DNA of 64,000 bases from Thermoguttaceae bacterium (GTDB lineage Bacteria; Planctomycetota; Planctomycetia; Pirellulales; Thermoguttaceae). The first letter of the stretch is position 1. Each line of letters starts with the position of its first letter. The stretch spans positions 1 through 64,000 of the forward strand of contig JAFZNK010000194.1 of NCBI GenBank assembly GCA_017550965.1, in the 5' to 3' direction. Shown piece after piece: positions 7,884-16,700 of the stretch. Below the pieces are notes generated by a model, which had not been told where the DNA came from, made no database searches, and worked only from the letters and a program-made list of their open reading frames with translations. A program made the position numbers and the translations under genes.

Positions 7884-9674
7884 ATGACGACGCCTCGAAT
7901 CTATAATATCATTCGACAAACTCGACTAGTTCCGAGCGAGCAACTCGACGAAGTCTTTGAAGAGACTTTTTCCAGTTTTTATGCATCTTCCGACATTCCC
8001 GAAACACTCTCTGATTCAAAAACGTCGGCATTAACCTCTTCTCTTCTTACGGCAGAAAACTTAAATAAGTTCGAAGATTTCTTATTGTCGCGTTTGTTGG
8101 AAAGAAATCTTCTAAACACTTGGCAAATCGAACAATTACGTCTTGGTCGTTCCTCATTTTATCTTGGCGGATATCGAATTGTTGATTTACTAGGAAAGGG
8201 CGGATTCGGAAGAGTTTTTCTTGGTCGCAGCCCAGATATTCCTTCGAACACAGACCGTCACGGCATAAAATTCAAGGGCGACGTCGCTATCAAAGTATTG
8301 CCAATCCAAAACGCCAGACCAGAGGCAATTGGCTTGTTTTTGCGGGAATGTGAATTATCAAAACTTTTAGATCATCCAAATATCATTAAGTGTTATAGTT
8401 TCGCAAAGGACGCGTCTGTTCATTACTCAATTTCTGAATATGTGAACGGGGGAAACGTTCGCCAGCTTCTGTCCAGAAACATAGACGAGTCGGGGTTTAT
8501 GGAATACCGCGTCGCCTGTTACATCGTATCAGAAGTTGCAAGAGGATTGCATTACCTACACTCGCAAGGAATTGTTCATCGCGACGTCAAGCCGGCAAAC
8601 GTGCTGCTTATGAAATCAGGAGAAGTTAAACTTGGCGATTTTGGATTGTCATGTTCTATACGCAAAACAGACAGCTATGCGCCTTGTTCAATTTTGGGAA
8701 AGCATATTGACGACTGGGAACGCGAAAACGCGCCTTTGTATTTTGGCAGCTACGCAAAACGTTTGGGCAAGATTCAACAGCCTCAAGGGACGCCCGACTA
8801 CCTTTCCCCTGAACAAATTGAGAATCCCGCCTTTCCAAAGGCCAGTTGGGACGTTTACTCCTTGGGTTGTTTTTTATACCTTTTGCTCACAAACATCACT
8901 CCCTTCGCGTCGCATATTAACATGGGCATTGCGGAAAAAGCCTTTGCGCATCAAAAAGGGGCCTCTCCCGAGGAACCTTGTAATCTTAATCCGGCAATTC
9001 CTCGTAAATTGTCGGATCTTACAATGGCAATGCTTGGACATGCGCCCTCCAACTCTTCCATTCTTGAAGTCGATTCTGCGAAACAAGTTAAAGATTTTTT
9101 AAAGCAGTGGGTTGAAAAAGAAGAGATAACGACTTTTATCAAATTGCAATTAACACGATCTGACGATTTCTGGTCGAAGGAGAAACTGCGCGTTTGTTTT
9201 ATTGATCGTCCTTATCGAAAACTGGACGATCAGTCGTCAGCAACTTCAACAAAAGCCGTTCACTTGTTCAATAACCGTATGACGTCCGCCCCGTCTTCTT
9301 CTGAAAAGGTTGGAATTGTCGATTATACGGCGCTACTTGAGGGCAGGATTGATTTCTCTTCTTTGAAAAAACGAGACGATTCGCCTCATAATCAACCAAC
9401 GTTGTCTCCTGTTCTTGACAAAACAGCGTCTTCACGAAGACTGGAAACGGAGAAATCCGCTAAATCGTCTCTCTCTGTGCAAGTCGAGGAAGAAGTTTCT
9501 CGACGTTTTCGTGACGTCCGAACTAATTCTAAAAAGGAAAGAGAAGAAATTGCTTCGGAACTATCAATCGAAAGAACAGAAAACTTTAACAAAAAACTAA
9601 TTAAATATGTGCTGTTCCCAATATTAGGGCTCGTCGTCATAGCGTTGGTCGTCATGATTGTCAGACTATTTTGA
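7884..9674 (+). CDS. Membrane-anchored Ser/Thr protein kinase (PknB-like)
   Basis: A roughly 100-residue N-terminal segment without recognised domain precedes a eukaryotic-type kinase domain at about residues 98-410. The glycine loop is GKGGFG, the ATP lysine is in VAIK, the catalytic loop is HRDVKPAN, the metal-binding motif is DFGLS, and GTPDYLSPEQ with DVYSLG follow. All key catalytic residues are present. An insertion of about 45 residues lies between DFG and the GTPDY segment. The C-terminal third is Ser/Lys/Glu-rich and ends in one transmembrane helix (LFPILGLVVIALVVMIV), so the kinase should face the cytoplasm from a tail anchor. Planctomycetes carry many such kinases; the substrate is unknown. 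AGGA precedes two adjacent ATGs (7881 and 7884), and the second has better spacing. The gene overlaps the rnc reading frame. Confidence 0.92.
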   Translation: MTTPRIYNIIRQTRLVPSEQLDEVFEETFSSFYASSDIPETLSDSKTSALTSSLLTAENLNKFEDFLLSRLLERNLLNTWQIEQLRLGRSSFYLGGYRIVDLLGKGGFGRVFLGRSPDIPSNTDRHGIKFKGDVAIKVLPIQNARPEAIGLFLRECELSKLLDHPNIIKCYSFAKDASVHYSISEYVNGGNVRQLLSRNIDESGFMEYRVACYIVSEVARGLHYLHSQGIVHRDVKPANVLLMKSGEVKLGDFGLSCSIRKTDSYAPCSILGKHIDDWERENAPLYFGSYAKRLGKIQQPQGTPDYLSPEQIENPAFPKASWDVYSLGCFLYLLLTNITPFASHINMGIAEKAFAHQKGASPEEPCNLNPAIPRKLSDLTMAMLGHAPSNSSILEVDSAKQVKDFLKQWVEKEEITTFIKLQLTRSDDFWSKEKLRVCFIDRPYRKLDDQSSATSTKAVHLFNNRMTSAPSSSEKVGIVDYTALLEGRIDFSSLKKRDDSPHNQPTLSPVLDKTASSRRLETEKSAKSSLSVQVEEEVSRRFRDVRTNSKKEREEIASELSIERTENFNKKLIKYVLFPILGLVVIALVVMIVRLF

Positions 9675-9703
9675 TTGTCAAACTTCAAAGATTACAGCAT
9701 ACA

Positions 9704-10498
9704 ATGAAAGACAAGCTTCCAAACCTTGACGAGTGCGAACGCCAGCTATGCTATCGTTTTAACGATAGAAACCTCCTCAGACAGGCGCTTACGCACTCCT
9801 CTTGCGCTATCTCGCATATTGAGTCAAACGAGCGTTTGGAGTTTCTTGGAGACGCGGTTCTTGGTCTCGTTATATCCAACATGCTTTATACGCATTTTCC
9901 TCGTCTTCAGGAAGGAGATTTATCGAGAATTAAAAGCGTGATTGTTAGTCGAAAAAAATGTAAAAAGGTAGCGACTCGTCTTAAGTTAAAGGATTTCCTG
10001 TTTGTAGGCCGCGCAATTAACGCGGTGCCTGATTCTCTCGTTGCTAATGTTATGGAATCAATTATCGGAGCCGTTTTTCTTGACGGAGGATATGAAGAAG
10101 CCAGTCGATTCATCGAAGAGCATTTTTTTCAAGAACTACGTCCTTTTCTAAATCTCAACGACGCTGAAGAGGGATCACCGTCGTTTTATGATCCAGACGG
10201 CCGCCCAATTGAACTTGAACAAGAACTTCTAGTCGATTGTTTAGACGACAATTATAAAGCAAAATTACAGACGATTATTCAGAGGGAACGTCCTTCTGAA
10301 ACGCCGCAGTACTTGTTACTTGACGAAAAGGGCGCACCTCACTGTAGATGTTTTAAAATTGCGGTGAGAATTGGCGACAGGGATTTCCAGGCAGCGTGGG
10401 GAAAGAACAAAAAAGAAACGGAACAGCGCGCCGCTCAAAACGCTCTCTTCCAATTGCAGGGACTTGAACCGCCTCATTCTGACGGAAACCAAGACTAA
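9704..10498 (+). CDS. rnc: Ribonuclease III
   Basis: RNase III cleaves double-stranded RNA during rRNA maturation and mRNA turnover. The 264-residue protein has the signature NERLEFLGDAVLG near residue 42 and a C-terminal double-stranded RNA-binding domain beginning near LQTIIQRE and ending in the QRAAQNALFQL helix. A spacer of about 40 residues between the domains is longer than in E. coli (226 residues total). In the second acidic motif the sequence reads ANVMESIIGAVFLDGG. The Glu equivalent to E117 of E. coli is kept, but the position equivalent to D114 is Asn. A TTG at 9671, overlapping the kinase stop codon, is an alternative start adding 11 residues. It lies directly downstream of the kinase and is probably co-transcribed. 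Confidence 0.94.
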   Translation: MKDKLPNLDECERQLCYRFNDRNLLRQALTHSSCAISHIESNERLEFLGDAVLGLVISNMLYTHFPRLQEGDLSRIKSVIVSRKKCKKVATRLKLKDFLFVGRAINAVPDSLVANVMESIIGAVFLDGGYEEASRFIEEHFFQELRPFLNLNDAEEGSPSFYDPDGRPIELEQELLVDCLDDNYKAKLQTIIQRERPSETPQYLLLDEKGAPHCRCFKIAVRIGDRDFQAAWGKNKKETEQRAAQNALFQLQGLEPPHSDGNQD

Positions 10499-10507
10499 CT
10501 GATACGT

Positions 10508-10536
10508 CGCGCGCCCTCGATTTACAAAGGCGCGCG
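10508..10536. terminator. GC-rich hairpin between convergent rnc and hydG
   Basis: A perfect 8-bp all-GC stem (10508-10515 with 10529-10536) and a 13-base loop lie in the 56-bp gap between the two convergent genes. There is no T tract, so it is a probable but not canonical terminator for either strand. Confidence 0.5.
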
Positions 10537-10554
10537 TAATGGAGACGCATTCCC

Positions 10555-11973
10555 TTAAAATCTAAAATCTCGAACGCCGTTTTCAATCTGAACAAGGCGC
10601 TCGGCGGCAATTTCGCGTATTCTTTCATTAGGCACGTTTTTTAATTCTTTTTTAATAAGTTCTTCACCCTTAGCTTTTGTTTCAGGAGAAGCGTAATCTT
10701 CCAAATACTCTTTAAGTGTCATTAATGCGTTAGGTTGACAGCAATTTGCAATTTTTCCAGATTTAACCAACGACATAAACCGATCGCCAGTACGCCCCTC
10801 TCGATAACATGCCGTACAAAAACTCGGAATATACCCCATCCCGATAAGCCAATTAACTACTTGATCCAAGGTTCTGCGATCGCTGACGTCGAACTGCGCG
10901 GAATTATCTTCTTCTTTTTCCTCTTCAACATATCCGCCAACGCTTGTTCTCGAACCGCCGCTGATTTGAGAAACGCCAACTTTTAAAACTCGTTCTCGTG
11001 CCTTCGGCGATTCTCTTGTAGAAATGATCAACCCTGTATAAGGGACTGCAACGCGAAGAACAGCGACAATCTTTTCAAAAACGTCGTCAGAGATCGCGTT
11101 GGAGAAAAGATCCGCTTGAATGTCGTCCGCGTTTCTGATACGGGGAACGCTTATCGTGTGCGGGCCGCATCCTTTAGCGGCTTCAAGATGTTCGGCATGC
11201 ATTAAAACGCCGACAAAATCATAACGATAAAGATTCAAACCAAACAATACCCCGCAACCGACGTCGTCAATTCCTCCGTCCATAGCTCTGTCCATCGCTT
11301 CTGTATGATAGGCGTAATCATGCTTTGGTCCAGTAGGATGTAGTTCTTCGTACGCCTTTTTGTTATAGGTCTCCTGGAACAAAATATAGGTTCCAATACC
11401 CGCTTCTTTAAGTTTACGATAGTTTTCAACAGTCGTTGCGGCAATATTGACGTTAACACGACGAATAGATCCGTTCTTATGCTTAACGCTGTAAATTGTT
11501 CGAATACTCTCCAAAACGTATTCAATAGGATTTTCGACAGGGTGTTCGCCAGTCTCGACTGCGAGTCGCTTGTGGCCCATATCCTGAAGCGCGACAACTT
11601 CGGCGCGAATTTCTTCCTGTGACAACTTTTTACGTCGAATATGTTTATTCTTCAAGTGATATGGACAATAAGTGCACCCGTTGACACAGTAGTTAGACAA
11701 ATACAACGGCGCGAACATGACGATACGATTGCCGTAGAACCTCTGTTTAATCTCGCGAGCTAATTCGAAAATCTCTTTGTTCTTTCCGGGAATTTCGCAA
11801 TCAAGTAAGACTAGAGCTTCACGATGAGAGAGACCTTTGCACATTCGCGCTTTTTCAAGAATTGAATCAATTAATGCTTCGTTTCCCTTATTTTTATCGG
11901 CATATTCCAACGTTGCCAAAATCTCTTCGTCATTAATAAAATCTTCGGCCTTTGATGACAGTATATCGTACAC
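10555..11973 (-). CDS. hydG: [FeFe]-hydrogenase maturation radical SAM protein HydG
   Basis: HydG cleaves tyrosine to make the CO and cyanide ligands of the hydrogenase H-cluster. The 472-residue length is typical. The radical SAM cluster motif CVNGCTYC gives cysteines at residues 96, 100 and 103. Near the C-terminus, cysteines 386, 389 and 412 match the CX2CX22C motif that holds HydG's second cluster, which separates it from ThiH. The upstream gene encodes the small TM1266-type protein that commonly accompanies hydrogenase maturation genes. HydE, HydF and the hydrogenase itself are not in this window. The presence of HydG implies an anaerobic or fermentative lifestyle. Confidence 0.96.
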   Translation of the reverse strand: MYDILSSKAEDFINDEEILATLEYADKNKGNEALIDSILEKARMCKGLSHREALVLLDCEIPGKNKEIFELAREIKQRFYGNRIVMFAPLYLSNYCVNGCTYCPYHLKNKHIRRKKLSQEEIRAEVVALQDMGHKRLAVETGEHPVENPIEYVLESIRTIYSVKHKNGSIRRVNVNIAATTVENYRKLKEAGIGTYILFQETYNKKAYEELHPTGPKHDYAYHTEAMDRAMDGGIDDVGCGVLFGLNLYRYDFVGVLMHAEHLEAAKGCGPHTISVPRIRNADDIQADLFSNAISDDVFEKIVAVLRVAVPYTGLIISTRESPKARERVLKVGVSQISGGSRTSVGGYVEEEKEEDNSAQFDVSDRRTLDQVVNWLIGMGYIPSFCTACYREGRTGDRFMSLVKSGKIANCCQPNALMTLKEYLEDYASPETKAKGEELIKKELKNVPNERIREIAAERLVQIENGVRDFRF

Positions 11974-12052
11974 GTTATTCTCCCTGCGGGACTGTTATGT
12001 TTTTGAGAACTACTTTGTATTTGGGCGATACAACGCCTCAATAAAACAAACG

Positions 12053-12325
12053 TTAAGATTCTTCTACTGGAAACTCATTCTTTGAAAAAATTGTCTTTGC
12101 GCTCACTCCGTTCAAAAGGCCTAATTTTCCAGTCAAGGCGCTCACGGCGTCCGTAGGAGCGTCGACAACGACGACAATAACGCTCAATTCGCGCTTACGA
12201 TAAGGAATTCCAAGTCGGCCGACAATATGTTGCGAATACTCTTGTAGAAGACGATTAACGTCTTCTCGCAAGCCTTCTTTCTCAACAATGATAGAAATAA
12301 CGGCAATTCTCGTAGTCAAACTCAT
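12053..12325 (-). CDS. TM1266-family iron-only hydrogenase system regulator
   Basis: The 90-residue protein has an ACT-like beta-alpha-beta layout: it begins TRIAVISIIVE, continues with the segment HIVGRLGIPYRK, and has SVIVVVVDAPTDAVSALTGKLG in its second half. This pattern is that of the small TM1266-like proteins encoded beside HydE, HydF or HydG and presumed to regulate or assist the hydrogenase system. Its gene precedes hydG by 79 bp on the same strand, so the two are likely one operon. A 7-bp hairpin sits directly before the AAGGA ribosome-binding site and might affect translation. Mechanism and ligand are not known to me. Confidence 0.82.
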   Translation of the reverse strand: MSLTTRIAVISIIVEKEGLREDVNRLLQEYSQHIVGRLGIPYRKRELSVIVVVVDAPTDAVSALTGKLGLLNGVSAKTIFSKNEFPVEES

Positions 12326-12335
12326 AGTTTTTCCT

Positions 12336-12356
12336 TACGGACGTCTGGAGTCCGTA
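12336..12356 (-). promoter_or_regulatory. Hairpin abutting the ribosome-binding site of the TM1266-like gene
   Basis: Positions 12336-12342 and 12350-12356 form a perfect 7-bp stem with a seven-base loop. Its base touches the AAGGA element five bases before the ATG, so it could modulate translation of the hydG operon. Confidence 0.35.
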
Positions 12357-12448
12357 CCATTAACGCAATCGGAACGTCAGACGCAGAGCAAATACACAAA
12401 AAAATATCAAACCAGAACTAAACTGCAGAACAACGACGCGACTACATG

Positions 12449-12488
12449 CGACACGTTATGTTAAATATTTCTCGCCAATAACGTGTCG
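12449..12488 (-). repeat. Perfect 11-bp inverted repeat
   Basis: CGACACGTTAT (12449-12459) and its exact complement (12478-12488) flank 18 bases. There is no T tract on either side. It could end the putative small transcript that starts near 12695, or be an operator for the hydG operon downstream. Confidence 0.4.
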
Positions 12489-12701
12489 TGAGATAAAGAA
12501 GAAGGAGGCTTTCCTCCCTTGCGTCGACGCTTTGCCGCTAAGAATATCGCTGAAGGAGCAATAAACTTGGCGTCTAGTTCGGCGACATTTGACACGCGCT
12601 TTCAACAAACATAAGACGAACGCTAAACGATTGAAACTCGCGTGCCCAAAAAGCTTTTTCATCGGCAAAACACGTTGTTCTCCTTTGAATCGGCTCGGGT
12701 A

Positions 12702-12729
12702 ATTCTACATCTGAAAGATCAAAAGTCAA
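12702..12729 (-). promoter_or_regulatory. Strong orphan promoter upstream of the hydG operon
   Basis: TTGACT (12729-12724) and TAGAAT (12707-12702) are separated by 16 bp on the minus strand. The predicted start near 12695 is about 370 bases before the TM1266-like ATG, with no convincing gene between. Confidence 0.6.
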
Positions 12730-12865
12730 TGGTGTTTCACATATTTGCAAGAAGTCTGTTTAAAAATAGTCGACGAGAATGTCTGAAATGAAAACATACC
12801 CCTCTCAGAAAGGAGGAATGAACGTTGCCTTCTAAAAGACGCAGATAGCCTCCCGACAACGATAA

Positions 12866-13666
12866 TCATGACTTTTGAATAATCGCAACGCGAAGACCGC
12901 AATTGTCGCCGCGATACGTTGGTAAAAAATTAAAGCGGCTTGCAGATCGGCAGTTCTCAGGCAAACTACGCCAATTTCCGCCGCGCGCAACACGTTCGGC
13001 AGTCAGAGAAACGCCAACAGGATCAATACTCTTCTTTTCATCGTAATCGGCGTACCCGTCTAACGTCCACTCGCAGACATTGCCGCACATATCGCAAAAC
13101 CCCCAGGGATTAGGAGAAAAACAACCGACTTCTGAAGTTGTCGTCGTGCTTTGCCCCAGACCTTTTTCAGTTTTGCTTTTATTAATCTCGGCGCTAGTTT
13201 TTCCAAAATTTCCCTCGTTTCCAGAAGCTGTCTGACCAAAATAATAGGCTGAAGAAGTATTTGCGCGGCAAGCATACTCCCATTGAGCCTCCGTTGGTAA
13301 AGAATAGCGCCAATTCGTCCCCAAGAAATTTCGTAACTCAAGACCGTATTCCTCCTCGTTAATCTTTTCAATAAACCCCATACAGTCGAACCAACTTATC
13401 GACTCAACAGGAGCTCTTTTTGAATAATCGAATTTGCTCGGATTCTCGCCAAAGACTGCCCTCCATTCCGCCTGCGTCGTCGGAAAAATGGATAAGTAAA
13501 AGTCTTTGGTTAGCGTAACCGAATGAAGAGACTCGTCTGCAAAACGTCTGGTTTCGCCGTTAGGGCTTCCCATTTTGAACGAGCCCGCGTGAACCAGTTT
13601 AAAACTCATTCCGAGCACATTTGTCCACTTTTCTCGAAAAACGTTATTGTCGTCGACAGTCTGCAT
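12866..13666 (-). CDS. Formylglycine-generating-enzyme-fold (SUMF1) protein
   Basis: The 266-residue protein has the FGE/SUMF1 fold typified by FKMGSPNGE near the N-terminus, then PVESISWFDC, the SLPTEAQWEYACR block, GFCDMCGNVCEW, RVARGGNW and a final CGLRVA. True FGEs oxidise a sulfatase cysteine using a Cys pair in the last block. Here one Cys (ENCRSAS) is present but the neighbourhood does not match the FGE active site. A general FGE-fold role is therefore likelier than sulfatase activation. No signal peptide is visible. The gene lies 39 bp after the large CAP-protein gene on the same strand and may be co-transcribed with it, though I cannot say what links them functionally. Confidence 0.85.
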   Translation of the reverse strand: MQTVDDNNVFREKWTNVLGMSFKLVHAGSFKMGSPNGETRRFADESLHSVTLTKDFYLSIFPTTQAEWRAVFGENPSKFDYSKRAPVESISWFDCMGFIEKINEEEYGLELRNFLGTNWRYSLPTEAQWEYACRANTSSAYYFGQTASGNEGNFGKTSAEINKSKTEKGLGQSTTTTSEVGCFSPNPWGFCDMCGNVCEWTLDGYADYDEKKSIDPVGVSLTAERVARGGNWRSLPENCRSASRFNFLPTYRGDNCGLRVAIIQKS

Positions 13667-13705
13667 TATAAATCAACGATTAAATGAGTTACTATCTACT
13701 AAATA

Positions 13706-16700
13706 CTAGAACGCGTCTTTGTTAGGACGATCCTTTCGTTCCTTCAGGGAATGAACTAACGCGAAAGCGTCATATGACTCTTGGGACGCTATGAAATCAA
13801 CGAAAATAGAATCTAATTCAAAATCCTGAGCGTCTTCCTCGTTCCACGTTGAAAAAAAGCTGTCCAAACGCTCTTCCATTTCAACTTGATCGTCCAACAA
13901 CGCGGCAGAAACAGAATTCACGTCTTTCCAAATTGGAATCGACATCGTCCATCCGGTAGCCGAATCTTCAACAATCAACGTATCGCCTTCTTCACGCGTT
14001 TGATACGTTTCTGGCATATTTACCGTCAATCGGTCCGCTGAGTTCGGATTTAGTCCAGAAATAGTCAGTGATTTCGCTCGACAAATTGTCGTTGTGGAGT
14101 CAGTTCGTTTGTTATAAGTTGTCAAATTGCCAACTTGAACGTCCAGAAACGCGCTCGCAGAGTTATCGCCATGCAAAACGACTGAACCGATCGAATCTTC
14201 CGGAACTAGATTAATATGTTCAACGCCAACAATTGTACGTATATAGGGGTAAACCAACGCCGCTTCAGAACTTGGATCTGTCAATAGTTCTTCAGACTGA
14301 TTCAGTTCGCCGTTTTCTATTGTCGCAAACGTTCCAGAAAGAATGGCGGACGTCTTGGAAATTGAAGCCTTGACGTCGTCTCCATGATCAGAGGCAAAAT
14401 AGGAATCTTCACCGCCTTTATTGAATAAAGCTCTCACATCAGAAAACTTCTTGGCCGTTAACGAAAAACCGCCTCCATAAAGAGCCAACATATCGTTGTT
14501 CGTTTCAAATCGATCGTCAAACGGCGTGTCTTCAATATACGCGTTGTCAAAACCTCCGGCTCCGTCAATGGTTACGTTATTCACTCCGCTAAATGTAAAC
14601 ATCTTTCCGTCGGAACGTTGAAAATATCCTGATCCGTCGGAATAATACAAGTAGTCGTTGCCGCTTGTTCCGGAAAACGTTATATTTTCGTTTTCATCTT
14701 CGCCGTAAAAATGAAATGCGGCAAAACCAACCGTCGTAATAGCGCCACGATCTTCAATTAAAAAATCAGTAGAGCCGTTGTCGTCAGTTTCCGTAGTAAC
14801 TCCGTTGCTGAACGCGGGAAGACGCATCGCAAATTCAAGATCGTTCCGTTCGGTTCTAAAGGAAGTACCGTTCCAATAATCGGAATCAAGATTCCAAAAC
14901 AAGTTGTCTAAACTAACCTGGACGTCTTCGTCTTCCCACATCAACTGAACTAAATTAGTTTCAGCATCGTCAAAAATCGGATCCACTAAAACAACTTTTT
15001 CATCAGTAATGGGCAAAAGCTTCGCGGCAAGCGAGCTGAAATCAGCGTCCGCTTCAACAGAAATCCAATACTCAACGTCCGAATCGGCAAACCACTGAAC
15101 GTTTCCTCCGGACAGGGTCGTCTTGGAAACGGCAATCGGTTCGCTCTCAAGTCCAAATTCCCGAACGGAAATAACGGTCCCCTCCGGCACCCCCAGCGAA
15201 TCGGCGTTCCATGTGAAAAGTCCGTTCGTTTCAGGAGTTAAAGAAAATACATAGCGGCGTTGTCCGTTATCCGAAGACAAAACGTTTTCAAACGAATACG
15301 CATTAGTTTTACCGAGAACAATCGGAGAATCATCGTCGTAAATCGTCGCTTCCGCTAACGAATTATCGTTTGTTAAGTAGGCGTTTGCAAGATCGATAAT
15401 TTCCAGGAAAAAGTTCGTCGAAGGATTCTCGTAACCGTCTTCAACGCGCTTTAATCCCTCTGGTTTTAGCGAATCGTAATTTCCAACGACGTAGCACTCA
15501 ATTGTAGCGAATTTCTCGCCCTTAGCGATAACGATTGGATCGCCTTTAGAAACAACAAAATCCTCCCCCTCAACCGCCGTGCCGCCAACGACGACATTGA
15601 AGTTGAAAGAGACGTCCAAACGCGCGGGCATATCCAATTCAACGACAAAATTAACAGCTTTTGTCCCCTCGTCTCCTTCATAAACGAAAAGTTCATGAAC
15701 AGTCATATTCGGCAGTTTCGTTGGCTGTATGGAGACTGTTAAAACAGCTTCTTCACTCCAGTTGGTCCCGTCAAACACGGAAAACGAAATGGAATGATTC
15801 GTTAGATCGCAGTACTCGGCTTCGTTGAAGTAAGACAAAGAGGCGATAACGCTTTCGTATTCTTCAATCGAACCCGGTCCGTCTAACATGATGTTTCCGG
15901 ATTGTTCGTCGAAAGAAGCGGTTATCGACGTAGAACCAACGGACACGTCAAGAAACTCGTTGATTCCGTCAGGACGATCGCCCATGTAGATTTTAGCGCC
16001 GTACAAATATGCGGAATCATCGTCGGTAATCGTCAATTTACTCGAGGCAAAAACGTCGATTGGTTCTTCGCTTCCCTCAACGAAAACGACGTTCCAATCT
16101 CGTCCTTCGGCTTCGCCGTTCAAATCGATCACAGGAGCGACCTCGCCTGCGTCGCTTGTAAGAAAATCTAATTTTGCGTTGGTTCCGTCGCTAATAACTA
16201 CTGATTTCGTTACGGAGGTATTAAAACCGTCTCCAGACACAGTCACACGATAAGAACCGTTCAGAAGGAAGAGCTGGTATCCGCCAGAATTCCATGTACT
16301 AATAGCGACAGACTCGACTTCACCGGAAACGCCTGTACGTTCGACGAGAACGGAGACGTTTCCTAACCCTTCGCCTACGTCGTAGAATCGATCTCCGTCA
16401 ACGTCGTCAAAAACGACTCCTAACAGATAGGCCCCGTCCGTACGGGCGCCGTCGACGCTCTTTCCAAAATCGCAAGTTACAAGGTAAGGACCGACGCTTT
16501 TTTGAGACGATTGAACAGAAATGCCTATTTCCGTATAATAATCGCTGGCAAGAGCGTCACGATGCGAATGAGAAGGAATCCCCCAATCAACGACAAACGC
16601 CGCGTGCATATATGAAGCGATAGAAAAACCGTCTTGTTCAAAGAAACTTCCCCCGATATTTTCCCCGTAATGAGTTGTCGCTGAATCGTCATATCCAAAT

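Larger units (their letters stand above)
12326..12865. other. 540-bp gene-poor region between the TM1266-like gene and the FGE-fold gene
   Basis: This stretch contains no convincing protein gene. On the minus strand it holds, in transcription order, a consensus promoter (12729-12702), an AAAGGAGA element near 12680, a weak 68-codon frame (12662-12456) and a perfect 11-bp inverted repeat (12488-12449). After a further gap comes a hairpin directly before the TM1266-like gene. The leftmost part, up to 12325, is the leader of that gene. The part from 12730 to 12865 shows nothing I can name. Confidence 0.5.

Noticed and set aside
12456..12662. A 69-codon minus-strand frame between the hydG operon and the FGE-fold gene
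   Set aside because: It has basic, unpatterned sequence, no ribosome-binding site at the right distance, and its end falls inside an inverted repeat. I keep the region as a possible RNA, not a protein gene.
12866..13666. A sulfatase-activating function for the FGE-fold protein
   Set aside because: The late Cys-containing blocks do not match the FGE active site, and no sulfatase gene lies nearby.
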